From NCBI GenBank assembly GCA_018136815.1, contig CM030931.1, forward strand, positions 1,901,398 to 1,965,397: a stretch of 64,000 nucleotides of DNA. The letters are read 5' to 3'. The translations under genes and the position numbers were made by a program. The notes beneath the pieces are model-generated. The model ran no database searches. It was not told the origin of the DNA and saw only the letters and a list, made by a program, of their open reading frames with translations. Of this stretch, positions 11,880-23,556 are shown in pieces. Each line of letters starts with the position of its first letter. The stretch's first letter is position 1. The stretch is from Isochrysis galbana (taxonomy: Eukaryota > Haptophyta > Isochrysidales > Isochrysidaceae).

Positions 11880-12060
11880 CTCTCGAATGGGCAAAAAGTC
11901 GCGTTCCGTCGAAAGAGGACCAGACGGCCGTTTTGTTTTCATTCATCTTCTATTGATTAAAACCCGCATTCCGGTCCTAGATGTTAAACACAGGAACAGT
12001 GTGTTTCTACGGAAGTCAAAAACAGTGTTTTTCACCGTGTTTCTAGGAGACCCCCATGTC
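11880..12060. repeat. Two short interspersed repeats
   Basis: 11893-11925 carries, inverted, the stretch CCTCTTTTGACGGAACGCGA also found at 30946-30970 and 41578-41600. 11970-12050 carries a CACAGGAACA...GTGTTTC...CACCGTGTTTC block that recurs at 13155-13228, 44474-44540 and, degenerate, at 51555-51610. No coding potential is visible. Confidence 0.6.
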
Positions 12061-12278
12061 CGGAACAGAGGGTTGCGCGCTGCGCGCGCGCGGTGAGTGA
12101 GCGTGCGAGCGAGGCCATAGCCATAGCATAATCAATCCCGCCACCTGATTGTGATTGCCTGGCCTCCCACCTGCACCACTACACCACTAGCTACCACCAC
12201 CTACCACCTACCACCTAGTTGGATGCAAGACGTCCAATCATCAATCACAATCATGCTTGACAGTTACAATTACAATTA

Positions 12279-13041
12279 AAAACTTCTAATATTCTTACCG
12301 CACTCGCGGCGAATGGAACCACTACCTACTACACATAGTACGTAGCATACTTTCTACACCCCCACTCCCCAGCCCTTCTCCCCCCGCCATCAGGCGGCTC
12401 CCCCCGTGCACTACTAGGGGGATAGGGGTGAAGGGCTTAGATATGGTCCGGTGGCCCGCGCCACCCCCCGGTGATCTTTCCCCCCCTTCCTCCTGTGTCT
12501 CCGAGTGGGCGGCGGCTTCAATCCCGACTTATCCTGTAAACAGGAGCGGGACTTATCGATTTTTCGGTGAGCGGAGCTCTCGCTCCGCCCACCCCCTTCT
12601 CCGCGCCCTCTCTCCCCTCTCCTGCGGCACGCGCGATGGCGCGCCTGCGGCAGGCCTCCAGCTGCCCTCTGGCGACCCCTGGAGGCTCCTGGAGGCCAGC
12701 TCAAGGGGCAGAGGAGGCTGGGGCTGGGCCCTGGCCTCCCCTGCCTCTCCCTCGCTGGCGCTCCCGAGCCTCAGGGGCCCCCACGCTGCACCTGTCTGCC
12801 TGTCGACCAGGGGGGAGGGGGGGTTGGAGCAATGGGCTGGCCACGACAGGCTAGGACGAGCGAATCAGGCGAGCTTGTGGGGAAGGGAGTGGGTCAGTAA
12901 GGCAGTGGCCTCCTGGCAAGCCATCAGGCATGCCAGGAGGATGGGTGGTTCCTCCCCCATGGCAGGGGAGGAGTGGAGAGAGGGGGGGGCTCGTGCCTCG
13001 TGCCCCCCCATGGGTCAACCAAGTATAAATAAACTTAGTTG
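12279..13041 (-). mobile_element. Non-autonomous retroposon R1, full copy with 17-bp duplication
   Basis: Flanked by agttacaattacaatta at 12262-12278 and 13042-13058. Read on the minus strand it starts with the hairpin seed AACTAAGTTTAT..ACTTGG (here with a 4-base insertion in the loop), then ATG-containing GC-rich sequence, the stem CTCCTGGCA...TGCCAGGAG, the common core (about 12640-12780), GTAGTGCACGGGGGGA, and ends GCGGTAAGAATATTAGAAGTTTT. It has the same termini as R2 and R3. Target duplications of this length and variability indicate target-primed reverse transcription. No protein of its own is evident. Confidence 0.85.
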
Positions 13042-13059
13042 AGTTACAATTACAATTAC

Positions 13060-13616
13060 ACTCCCACAGGAACACTACCGGTAGCTGTGAGCTGTGAGCC
13101 TACGGGAGATGGATATAAATATATATGTATAATACACTATATGTATATGACCGGCTGTTTTCGGTACTGTGTTTCACCGTGTTTCCAAAAAAGCCAAAAA
13201 CAGCTGTTTTTGGTGTGTTTCTAGACCTGACGGGCTCGGTTGACCTGCGCCAGAGCGGGCGCGATCGGCAGCGCACCTGTGTCGCAGCGAAGCTCGTTTC
13301 CTCTTCGGAAACGAGCCGCGGAGGCGCACCGGCGGCTAGCGCGGCGCACGGCTCACCCGGGGAGCCCGGGACGGGCTCATCGGGGGAACGGGGAGGGCAA
13401 ACGACGGGCATGTGAAATGGACGGGGAAGTGGCACGGAACGCAAATCGGAGGGACGGAGGACGTAGGGAAGGGCGCGGCGAGCAGATACCGCTTGATTGG
13501 GACTCGTAGGGACTCGTAGACTCGAAAGGATGACTTGGAAGACTCGGGGCTTGGGGGTACTCAGAGGGCTGCAGGTCACCAACAGGCGATACAACGACGA
13601 ACAACACGTCGCCAGA
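13060..13616. repeat. Dispersed repeat pieces
   Basis: 13155-13228 is a copy of the CCGTGTTTC-type block. 13236-13280 (GGTTGACCTGCGCCAGAGCG...) is present inverted at 17066-17108 inside element H. A 10-bp-arm hairpin (CTCGTTTCC/GGAAACGAG) sits at about 13289-13311. No gene is visible to 13616. Confidence 0.6.
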
Positions 13617-13945
13617 CAACCTGAACAAGTTCACATCTCAACAAGTTGACCTCTCAACATGTTGACCTCTCAACATGTTGACCTCTCAACATGTTGACCC
13701 CTCAACAAGTTGACCTCTCAACATGTTGACCTCTCAACAAGTTGACCTCTCAACATGTTGATGTTGACCCCTCAACAAGTTGACCTCTCACCTCTCAACA
13801 TGTTGACCTCTCAACAAATTGACCTCTCAACATGTTGACCTCTCAACAAGTTGACTTTAACCACTGAACAAGTTGGCTCCACTCACCGAACAAGTTGGTT
13901 CCCGCCTGAACAAGTCGTGAACAAGTTGGTTCCACCCTCAACAAG
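13617..13945. repeat. 16-bp palindromic tandem array (CAACATGTTG / CAACAAGTTG)
   Basis: About 16-20 units of roughly 16 bp, mostly CTCAACATGTTGACCT alternating irregularly with a CAAGTTG variant, decaying towards the right end. The unit contains the perfect 12-bp palindrome TCAACATGTTGA. There are no unique spacers, so it is not CRISPR-like. It lies directly before LINE copy L1. Confidence 0.9.
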
Positions 13946-14072
13946 TTAATTCCAGGTAAAAATAAAACTCAACTCCTTCGATTTTCGAGACGAAAATCGG
14001 CGAACCCGAACTTGAGCCCAGGGGGAATCCGAATCAACTCGCCTGGAGCGACCACGACGAACTTAGAAGACG

Positions 14073-15784
14073 GTGGATAACGAGGAAGGCTCGTACTCAG
14101 GCCGAAACATTCTTGCCCAAAGAGCCTGGATACAACAACAACCTGTCCCGCCAGCGGCCGGGAGCGAATACGCGACTATACTAGGTGTCCCCTTGGGGGG
14201 GGCGCAAGCCACTAAGGGCTTTTGGCGGAAAATGGTAGACAAGATAGAAAAAAAGGCCACTATATACATGCCGCTCACGAACTCCTTATCAATACACGGT
14301 AAAACAAAAGTAGCCAACTTCTTAATATACTCTATCCCGAGATACTGGCTACAGACGATAGCGGCCCCCAGATGGTTTCATACGGCCGTCAAAAAAGCCG
14401 TGGACAAGATAATGTGGACTAACGCGCGAACCGGGCGTAGGTTGCAATGGATAAAACACCCCGAAATCCCGCTGAGAAACTCCAACGAGGAAGGGCCCCA
14501 CCTGGGAGTGGGCCTCCTAGATTGGGACAACCATGTCAAGGCGCTCCAAGCGAAGTGGGTATTAAACTACCTAGACGCGCGTCAAGCACAATGGAAACAA
14601 GTGCTTGACGCCTGGTTCTGTCGCTCGAATTTAGGAAGAGCAGCTGTCCTCTCGACGATCCCTACGAACAAGCTGACTGACGGCATATCGGGACCAAGCA
14701 AGCTCCCGGCTTTCTGGAAACAGGCGCTACACAACATCCGCATTCTAGAACTCACACCCCTAAAAACGAGCAGGGAAGGGATACTCTCGCAACCCATATG
14801 GGGTAGCCCGACCCACCCCGGTCCCAAACTCAACCCCACATGGACAAAACTATGGAACAGACTCGAATGCAACGCCATACACAATGTATTTAGAGACTTC
14901 GAGGCTACTATGCCGTACAACAGAGAGGAATGCGCGCAATACCTTAGAAACAACGACACGTACATACAATTTAAAGGAGAATATATCCCAAGGGACAAAT
15001 TCCTAGAAACATGGGACTTACTAGTAAACCACGCAACGTCGTCATTGTCGACATCGGGAGACACAGATGAGAGGAGAGACGCAACACCGAGGACATACAC
15101 CGTAGAACATAACAACCAGGAAGAGCCCCCCCCCGAACTTCACATCACGCAAGAGGGAGAATACTTTGTGAAGACCAAAGGCATTTGGTACGAAGCGGAA
15201 CTTTCGTACCTTGGTACACCAATAATCGGAAAAAGAACCGACGCCCCGTCAAACCTAGACACCTCCCCGCCGGCGAGGTGGGGAGAAGGGTACAAATCCA
15301 ACAGGAGACTCGAATACCCGCTAGCGGATGAAAACACCCTGGACGGAAAGACGCCACTCGACGCGACCGAAGTGACACACCTCACAAATGCCCTACAGCG
15401 AGCAAACCGCAAACGCAAGCGCCTCACGGGACCGACCAAGTGGGAGGAGAAACTCCAAATACCAACAAACACATGGGCACACCTAGCTCAGATATACACG
15501 TCCCCGGTAGTGACGGCGCGAGACACGCACTTACACTTCAAACACATAACGCACAGAAGGATGGGCACGTACAACCGATTCCCCGACAAAGACAACACAT
15601 GCCGCATATGTGGAGCGGCAAACGAATCCTCGTTGCATCTGGGCGAATGCCCCAGAATAACCGGCACACTGGGCACGCTGAACAAAATTGCGAGGTTCTC
15701 GCCCGACGCCGATAGAAGCAGAGAGGAAGTCATCATAGACAACCTTTTCATATACCCCAAGGGAGACGCCCCAAAAGCGATATA
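14073..15784 (+). mobile_element. LINE retrotransposon L1, 3' half, first part
   Basis: An open frame of about 570 LINE codons. It enters just after the reverse transcriptase palm: YATILGVPLGG, then a thumb-like helix bundle with LSIHGKTKVANFLIYSIPRY, typical of the segment after RT in non-LTR retrotransposons. Near the C-terminus is FKHITHRRMGTYNRF and a zinc knuckle C-x2-C-x8-H-x3-C (CRICGAANESSLHLGEC), as in the zf-RVT module. The frame is broken at 15784 by element P and resumes at 18882. Endonuclease and RT core are missing, so this is a 5'-truncated copy. The bases 14008-14036 just before it (GAACTTGAGCCCA...) recur at 45508-45540. Confidence 0.85.
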
Positions 15785-16541
15785 TGTTACCCCCCAGGGG
15801 CCAACGCCCCCCGATAGCTATCGGGGGCCCCCGATAGCTATCGGGGGGAAATTTTTTCCCGATCGCCAACAGCCCCCCCGAGAGCTACCGGGGGACCGAG
15901 AAAATCTCCCGAGAGCTATCGGGGGAGTTTAATATAATTTTAATTAATTAATTATATAAAATATAATTAATTAATATAATTTTAATTAATTAATTATATT
16001 TTATTATAATATTTTTTGAGAAAATACACGTTTCAATGAATTATTCAAATTAAAGTTTAGTGATTAGTGAAGTAATAGTAATAAAATTATTATTTAGTGA
16101 CAATAAATTTGAGATCCTTAAAAATGTTGAATTAAAAATTATAACTTGATAGTAATTATCTTATTAAACCTTAGTTTAAAATGAAGACTTTTAGTCATAG
16201 CATCGTTTGACGTTTGAGTAAACACATAATAGTAAATTTTATTTGGTTTTTTGTGGTTTTTATTTATTTTAATATTCTTAATATTAATATTTTACTTGAC
16301 GAGATCAAAATGACCGATATTTTATTTAACTTGAATTTTTGGTTAGATTTTTTAATTTTGCTATTTTTATATTACGTCTTCAATAATCTTTAATTCAATT
16401 ACCATATTGTACTTATATATTATATTTTAATATTAATCCTAGTAACTTTATGTCATTTCTAAAACTATTAGCTGTTAGATACTCTAAGTTTTAAAAACTA
16501 TTTTCAGGGGGGAGAAAGAGAACAGAGAAAAGAGGAGAAAG

Positions 16542-18592
16542 TAGGGCGGTCAAACAGGGCTTTTTAAGTACTAATATTGGGGGGGTCGACATTTTTGACC
16601 GTGAGCGGAAAGCCCCGGCGAAAGCGGCTCGGAGGGTCTCCCCGCCTTTTCAGAATCCTCGTCCGAAAAGACGGTGCGAAGTCCCGTCGGACCCCCCCCC
16701 TTGCACACGCTCTGGCGGCTCACACGAGCCGAACTAGACGTCGCTCCCACTGAGAGATGTGTTTCTTTTGTCTAAAAGGTGCCTACACACTTATTAAATT
16801 AGGGGTCCGACGCCCCATATTGCCAATAAAGCAAATTTCAAACCCTGGTGCCCCAGCGATGACGTCCGCGCATGCACATGCGCACCACACACAGCTCGCA
16901 CACGGCCCATTAGGCTGTCATAGGATGCTCCTTGACTGTCCCGACCCTCGCCCCGCAGGATTCGCCCAGGCTCGCGATTGACGAGGAGCTGGAGCACCAG
17001 GACGCCATGGCGCTCGATGCTGCTCGCTGGTCGACAAAAGTTTGTTGGCCGCTGGCGGGACAGGTGCGCTGCCGATCGCGCCCGCTCTGGCGCAGGTCGA
17101 CCAGGCCCGTACCTACAATGCCTCTGCCGCCCCAAACGTCAGGTTCCCGACTCGTCTTTCGACGCTGTGAGGCAGGGAGAACACCTGCCGCCAATGCTCA
17201 ACCAGAGCATCGGCGGCAGGTGTTCTCTCTATGTTTTCGTCGGCTCCTCGGATTTTCACGTGCATCATAGGGCTGGTAGCAATCTAGAAATGTAATTTAA
17301 GCTAGCCTGCAGCGTGATCTGCGACGGCGCGACGCGCGCGGCCGAACAGTACTGTGGAATTGATAGCTTTTTGTTTGACGTCTAAAGGGAGAATTTTTCT
17401 CCGCACGGAGGGCTCGAAAATTGGGCAGAAGGGCGAATTTCGAGCTCTACACCGCCCGTTCTTTTGGCTACTAGTAGATTCAATATGTAATCTAGCCAAG
17501 CACCAGCCTGAAAGCTTCAGGCGTGATGGTTGCGATCGATTTCTGTGGGCAATCGTGTCGTGAATCACGATTGGACACCGGCTGCTTTGCGCTCATCTCG
17601 AGCCAACTTTTGGAATTTTTTGTACACACGGATGACCTCCAAGGCCATTCACGTTCGGAGACACACAGGTCGTGCCCGCCAAGCACGGGCCAGTCAATAG
17701 TTCTCCCGTTTTTATAGCACAACATCCCAACATGGAGCACAAAAAGTAGTTATGTTTTCGCATTGACGTGCTGAATTGACGGACAGCCTCGTGTTTTCGA
17801 GCGTCTCACGTTCGATTTCGAGAGACAACCCCTCCTTTTCTCTCGATGATTCGACAGTCTCATATGGTAAGACTGGTTGGCTACCGAAACATTGGCATTT
17901 GGGCATGTTGATGGTCATGTATTGTGCTCATATGTGTCTTGGACTGGTGAAATGAAGACTAAAATTAGAATTACTAAGGTTATAATTTGGCAAAACTATA
18001 ATCAAGTTGATCTTTTTCTCCTGCGGCGGCGCGCGATGGCGGCCGCAGCGATGGTCGCTGGCCTCGCCAGTGGCCTCGCACGCGGCCTGTGGCCGCTCTG
18101 GCGAGGGTCTGCGCGGCCAGGAGGCCAGCAGGCACCCGCTCCCACCATGCTGAGGCGGTGCCGCGCGTGATGGGGCAGCCCATCATGCGCAGCACCGTCA
18201 TTTTGACGCTTCGCGGCCTGCCGCGCACTGCCTACGCGCGAGGGGCTGGCAGTAGATGCCAGCAGGGGCGAGGTGGAGGGCGCAGGCGACGCGGTGCGCC
18301 CGCGCAGGGTTTTGTACTGCCTGCCCGGGGGTAACCGTGCCCGGGGAACGCAGGCGCGCGTCGCACAGCGCGACCTGTGGTGCACTTTTGTGGTCGACGT
18401 CGATTTCGCACGAGCGCGAAAACGTTTTGGGGTCTGTGTGTTGAATGGCGTCGAAAATGTGCATATTTCTCATTAGATTCTGCCTAATATACCCATTTCC
18501 AGTAGCATATCCTAAGATCTCGCGATAAAACCTCAATCTTGACTTAGTGAATTTTCACCCTTAGAAGTTAAAAGCCCTGTTTGACCGCCCTA
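16542..18592. mobile_element. TIR transposon H, 2.05 kb, 7-bp target duplication
   Basis: The left tip TAGGGCGGTCAAACAGGGCT and the right tip are inverted copies (about 25 bp). The flanks are GAGAAAG on both sides (16535-16541 and 18593-18599). The insertion lies inside P1. Tips starting TAGGG and a 7-8 bp duplication suggest a hAT-like non-autonomous element, although the flanks are purine-rich, so chance duplication is possible. Inside are G/C-rich unique sequence, a hairpin at 17177-17227, and pieces repeated elsewhere (17066-17108 with 13236-13280; 16926-16985 with 19548-19600). No transposase frame is visible. Confidence 0.8.
17177..17227. repeat. Inverted repeat, 23-bp arms, 5-nt loop
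   Basis: Arms GAGAACACCTGCCGCC(A)ATGCTC and its complement pair at 22 of 23 positions around AACCA. It lies inside element H and could form a strong hairpin. It could be a structural or regulatory part of the element, or a terminator-like fold. Confidence 0.8.
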
Positions 18593-18881
18593 GAGAAAGG
18601 AGAACAGAGGATAGGAGGGGGGAAGAGAGAGAGAAGGAGAGCGAGCCAAAGAGAGGAGGAACCCCCCGTTTGCTATCGGGGGATTTCCTCTTCCCCCGAT
18701 AGCTATCGGGGGGTCCGCTTACGGCACCCCCCAGGAGCTATCCCCCGATAGCTCTCGGGGGATTTTCTCGGTCCCCCGGTAGCTCTCGGGGGGGCTGTTG
18801 GCGATCGGGAAAAAATTTCCCCCCGATAGCATCGGGGGCCCCCGATAGCTATCGGGGGGCGTTGGCTCCTGGGGGGTAACA

Positions 18882-19544
18882 GATACACTCTATACCTATT
18901 AGCATGGAGGTACATCATGACAGACTTCTATAGAATCCATTATGAGAACATAGCCTACTCGGAAGAATCAATACTCATAAGAATAATAGAGAGATACACT
19001 ACCTTGTGTAAAGCACTATTATTCGCACATGAAACCGACTCAGCGCGGACGGCCCAAGCGGGCATGGGAAGACAACCTAAGAAAAGAATAGATATGGGCG
19101 ACTTAAGGCCCGTATTTCACTTAAGCGGCAAAGGTGGGCTCAAACCCAGCGAAGAGCTAGCCGAGCTGGCCACAAAACTCGGGATCGCACACGCTATCCA
19201 AGAGACAGAGGTGTGCAGCGAAGAGGACGTATAAAACACTGATGCAGACAACGGGAACGGGCACCACTAGAGGCAATGTGACATAGACGGGATCCCCACA
19301 CCCAAACACGGCCGCAAGGACGTTACACGAGAGTGACCAGACCAAAAGGCCTGCTCCGACCCCACACTCCAAACCAGACCTCAGGTAGTGCACCGAGGTC
19401 GGACCCCGGAAACCAAAGAAAAAGGAAAGAAGGGGGGCAGGGGAGGAGGTGGAGGGAGGGGAGATAAGGGCGATGGTAATAGAGAGGGTGAGTCCTGTAG
19501 ACAGTAGGTGTATAGCCCCGAATCTTCAGATGTTTTTTTTTTCG
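18882..19544 (+). mobile_element. LINE L1, second part and 3' end
   Basis: The LINE resumes after P1. The frame 18917-19234 (DFYRIHYEN, then ALLFAHETDSARTAQAGMGR) corresponds to sequence also found at 30307-30500 in the second LINE. A G-rich 3' untranslated region follows with a GTAGTGCACCGAGG motif (19387) and A/G-rich tract. The element ends CCGAATCTTCAGATG followed by a T run (19519-19544). The same ending closes retroposon R5 at 40319-40342. Confidence 0.8.
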
Positions 19545-19604
19545 TCAGTCGTGAGCCAGAGCGAATCCTGCGGGGCGAGGGTCGGGACCGTCAATCAAGG
19601 AGGG

Positions 19605-19735
19605 GGCAGTGGCCCCACCCCCCGGTATCACTCGGACACCTGGCCCGTCAGGCATGGCGGGATTCCGGGACTGAAACGTTATGTCCAATTAGCTAGTGGG
19701 ATTGGCTAGGATCTAGGATATAACATTACTTATTA
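19605..19735 (+). mobile_element. Retroposon 3'-tail module c, plus orientation
   Basis: Matches, inverted, the left ends of R6 (61985-62095) and of the piece at 63205-63310: CACTCGGACACCTGG..., CCGGGAC, TTAGCTAGTGGG and a TATAACATTA end followed by TTATTATTAT. The 5' part of this copy cannot be defined. Bases 19548-19600 repeat sequence from inside element H. Confidence 0.65.
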
Positions 19736-20636
19736 TTATCGGGATGCTGCGAGGCCGCGCGCGCACGCACGTGGCGCAGGACGACTAGCCCCGGTGATTG
19801 GCTGAAAGAGTAGGCTCTTGTGAGGCGCTTCCTAGGAGAAAGGGCAAAGGGCATGGGGTGAGTCCTACCCATACCCCTGTGGCCAAGCATGCCCGTTTGT
19901 GCATGATTTGGGTGAGCTAGAGCTAGAGCTAGGGCTAGGGCTAGGGGCACTTAGCACTTACACCCTGGAAGCTGGAAGTACACAATGACAGCAAATGAGT
20001 ATGACCTTAGAATAGCAGGTCGACGAGGCCCGGGGGCCGCACGCCGTCCCGTCTGTGAAGGTGCGAAACTGAAGCTGTTGGTGTGCTTGCAGCCTGACCA
20101 CCCTCCACCCTCTATGGCCATGGCTGAGTGCCTTGTGGTGGTAGTTGTTGGGACCCAACCCCCAAACAGCTATGGTCAAAAAATACCAAGGGGAAGGACA
20201 GGGATGCTAGGAGTTGAGTACCTACCGAGTACCAAAAAGGGGGTTGCGAGCGTTAAAACAACCTGGACCTCAGGTTGCACCTTCTCAGATGTAGGCATAG
20301 AGTATAGTATAGCGCATCGCAGAACATCAATATCATGCATCACGCATCACGCATCACGCATCACACACATATTACATGCAACGGCGGAATAAGTTGCGAG
20401 CACAAGGCACACATCACACAAATATAGAATTGCATTAGCACAAAACGGGGAGGAGAGCCCGCCCATTCCACGCTCAGATGATAGAGATCATACAGGCAGC
20501 ATGGTGTTGGCAACTGACGCTTCCGGGCCCAGCCCTCACCCTAACCCTCACGATTGATAGTCGAGAAATGAGCCGCGCAAGACAATATATGGTACACATG
20601 TGTTGATAAAGGCGAGAGGCTGGCGGGTGCCGATAC
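19736..20636. other. Intergenic, simple repeats only
   Basis: Contains a short GAGCTA/GGGCTA run (19914-19945) and CATCACG repeats (20335-20362). No frame gives a recognisable protein and no mobile-element termini are visible. Confidence 0.5.
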
Positions 20637-21146
20637 TCAGCGTGTGCTCTCGATCCGTAGATCGCAATAGCATGATTCTGTGAACCTTGTGGGGATCCTC
20701 GATCCGTCCGGAAGATTGAGGCCAGCAGCAGAGCTTGAGCGCATTGTGATTGGACCGTATTGCTTCGCGTCGTGACGAGCTCGAAGCACCTGCGCGGCGA
20801 GGGCACTGCCGCCTCGACAATTCAATGCAAGGTGAGTGAGGGGTTGGCCCAGCTCCGTCTCAAGATCGTCGACCACAGAGAAGCTGCGCAGCAGCGGCGA
20901 GAGTGTCTCGGCACGCAGCCTGCCGGACACGGCGAGGCGGCGCACCATCTCCCAGCCGCAACCAAACGGAAGCGTGGGGCATTCATACTCTTCAATGCGT
21001 GCGGCGACGACGCATGCGGCCAGCTCCTGCAGGCTCGGGATGCGCTGCCCCGCCGACATCGGCGCGCCGCCAGCGCCGCTCGAGCGCTCAGCGTCCGCTG
21101 GCGAGGTCTTCCACCCTCCTCCTCCTCTCCGCTCTGCCCTCATCAC
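20637..21146 (-). CDS. Uncharacterised protein fragment, possibly F-box/LRR-like
   Basis: 169 codons with protein-like composition. The recognisable part is IPSLQELAACVVAARIEEYE followed by LPFGCGWEMVRRLAVSGRLR and, later, PLTHLALNC. This order (short helix, P-F-x-W-E, then an L-x-L-x-C strand) resembles the opening of Rad7/Amn1-type leucine-rich repeat proteins, but the match is weak. A donor-like CGCAG|gtgctt after residue Q (about 20780) hints that the tail of the open frame is intron and that further exons exist downstream or have been lost. Function is not assignable. Confidence 0.35.
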   Translation of the reverse strand: MMRAERRGGGGWKTSPADAERSSGAGGAPMSAGQRIPSLQELAACVVAARIEEYECPTLPFGCGWEMVRRLAVSGRLRAETLSPLLRSFSVVDDLETELGQPLTHLALNCRGGSALAAQVLRARHDAKQYGPITMRSSSAAGLNLPDGSRIPTRFTESCYCDLRIESTR

Positions 21147-21638
21147 GTAAAAGTAGCGCCGTTTCCCTTGGGTTCTCCTCTTTTTTTCGCTGCTGGATTG
21201 CCTCCGGAAATCCCGCCTCTCCTTCCAATCTTCCCTTTACAAGTGAACGCCGCCGTCCGCCACTTGTCGCCCCTTGTTGACGTTTCCGTGTGTGCGCTAT
21301 CTACGGGTAACCGGAGCCTCGCGTGGCCTAGACTAAGTGTGTTGTGCTAGGGCCCTTTGCCAATGCGCGGAGGCTCTTATTCTTAAGAGGCTTGAGCCGC
21401 CGGGCTCGATACACCCGCCCCGAACGAAGCGCCATGCCCGCCCCCCGCCCCCGTATACGAAGAAGGGGAGTTAGGAGAGAAACGTTGCACTACTCGTGTG
21501 GCTAGCATCCTGGCTACTGGGCCAGCACTACCACACTAGTATCTAGCCGGCTGGACCCACGACGGCACCGCCTCCTCGAGGCTAGTGCTGGCCTATCTAT
21601 ACACGGGAAAACGAAGGTAGCTAATTTTCTTATATATA
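21147..21638. other. Intergenic; 43-bp LINE fragment at its right end
   Basis: Nothing coding is seen to 21595. An 11-bp inverted repeat GGCCAGCACTA/TAGTGCTGGCC spans 21519-21589. Bases 21596-21638 match LINE L1 positions 14288-14330 (encoding SIHGKTKVANFLIY), so element P2 begins inside another LINE remnant. Confidence 0.6.
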
Positions 21639-22600
<962 letters not shown>

Positions 22601-22811
22601 CCGGCTGCAGTGGCTCAGCGAGCACACGCAGACGCGGCGAGCGGGCGCGGTCCACTGGGATGGGTCCCAGGGGGCATGGGTCCAGTGGGACCCATGGGGC
22701 GAATCGCACCATTTCTTGGCGAAGATTTTCGTAGTGGCAAGTGGCCCCCCCTGGAGGTTTTTTATTGGGCATCGCGCCACGGTCAAAAAAAGCAGCCCAA
22801 CCCTTACTAGC

Positions 22812-22840
22812 AGTTAAAAAGCCCATGTTTGACCGCCCTA
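22812..22840. mobile_element. Right tip of an H-family element
   Basis: TTAAAAAGCCCATGTTTGAC followed by CGCCCTA equals the H right tip with one inserted base. The left tip is not found nearby. It abuts and truncates the LINE ORF1 fragment at 22841-22983. Confidence 0.7.
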
Positions 22841-22983
22841 CTCGAACTCGGCGGGAGCGCCCTCTCGCGGGCGCTTCGGGTGCGCGGCGTCGAGCATGGC
22901 CCGATCGTCCGTCGCGGCGGGGTTGGCGGCGCGGCGGGGGGAGAGCGGCGCGCGCTCCATGACCCTATCCATTGAATGATAGT
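22841..22983 (-). mobile_element. LINE 5' end: hairpin plus ORF1 start
   Basis: On the minus strand the unit starts AACTATCATTCAATGGATAG then GGTC and a start codon at 22960. About 40 codons follow, starting MERAPLSPRRAANPA. The frame is cut by the H tip at 22840. The MERA start is shared with the ORF1 copies at 45470 and 59904. This is a second variant of the 5' hairpin (CTATC/GATAG stem). Confidence 0.7.
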
Positions 22984-23556
22984 TGCGCGTCCATGTCTGT
23001 ACATGTGCATGCAGCAAGCGACGTGAGCGTGGGGCGACCCCTATGAGTGCAAGGCGTATAGACGGAGGAGAGCCCCGTACTCCCGACCGAGCGGGGGGCG
23101 TGTGGTACCGGATGAAGGCAAGCCGCCTCACATATATCCGCCGATCCCAAGCGGTGGGGGAAGGGCTGGGGGAGTGGGGGCGTAGAACGCTTGCGTGGAG
23201 AGTAGTGGGTCCAGAGCCGGGTGCGCGGCGAGAATATTGTATGATTTTATGCTACTGCGTAGTAGTAAAAAAGAGCGTATTTTGTCAAAACGCATGAATG
23301 CACGATGATAGAAGCGAATGCATAGGAAGGACACACACTTGTCCAATAGTTGGGTAATCAGCCAAGCTTGAAAACATCAGCATCGACTCGAAGCCGGAGC
23401 TGGAGAATGAAAGAGCGAGACCACTCAGATTACAGTTTGCTGCGTCATGACCTCCTGGCCCTAGGAGAGATGCGGCAACGCACTCCTCACAAGTGCTACA
23501 CCAAGCCAGTGAGAGCGCACCTGTGGATTTTGGCATGGGAGGACGGAGCTAACGAC
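22984..23556. other. Intergenic, no gene seen
   Basis: Short open frames only. Bases 23350-23556 are the antisense and 3' side of the PDZ-ferredoxin gene and probably hold its 3' untranslated region. Confidence 0.5.

Larger units (their letters stand above)
15785..18881. mobile_element. Palindrome-armed DNA element P1 (carries nested element H)
   Basis: Bounded by long inverted repeats of about 145 bp (15785-15930 and about 18737-18881) whose tips read TGTTACCCCCCAGG(G/A)GCC. Each arm contains several copies of the 20-bp palindrome CCCCCGATAGCTATCGGGGG or variants (GAGAGCTATC, GAGAGCTACC). Inside the left arm is about 600 bp of A/T-rich DNA (15931-16500). It interrupts LINE L1; flanks are gatata on the left and gataca on the right, a short imperfect duplication. 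Without nested H the element is about 1.05 kb. No transposase frame is visible, so it is non-autonomous. Related copies: P2 (21639), P3 (41798-42190), P4 (58683). Confidence 0.8.

Noticed and set aside
11137..11946. Long open frames through GA/CT microsatellites (also 21783-22437 and 51471-52628)
   Set aside because: Translations are poly-SL, poly-RE, poly-TH or poly-CV dictated by dinucleotide repeats in all frames and both strands.
13617..13945. CRISPR-like array
   Set aside because: Units are contiguous with no unique spacers, the genome is eukaryotic, and no cas genes are present.
19914..19945. Telomere-like GGGCTA repeats
   Set aside because: Only four or five units, grading into GAGCTA; too short and not matching a usual TTAGGG or TTTAGGG telomere.
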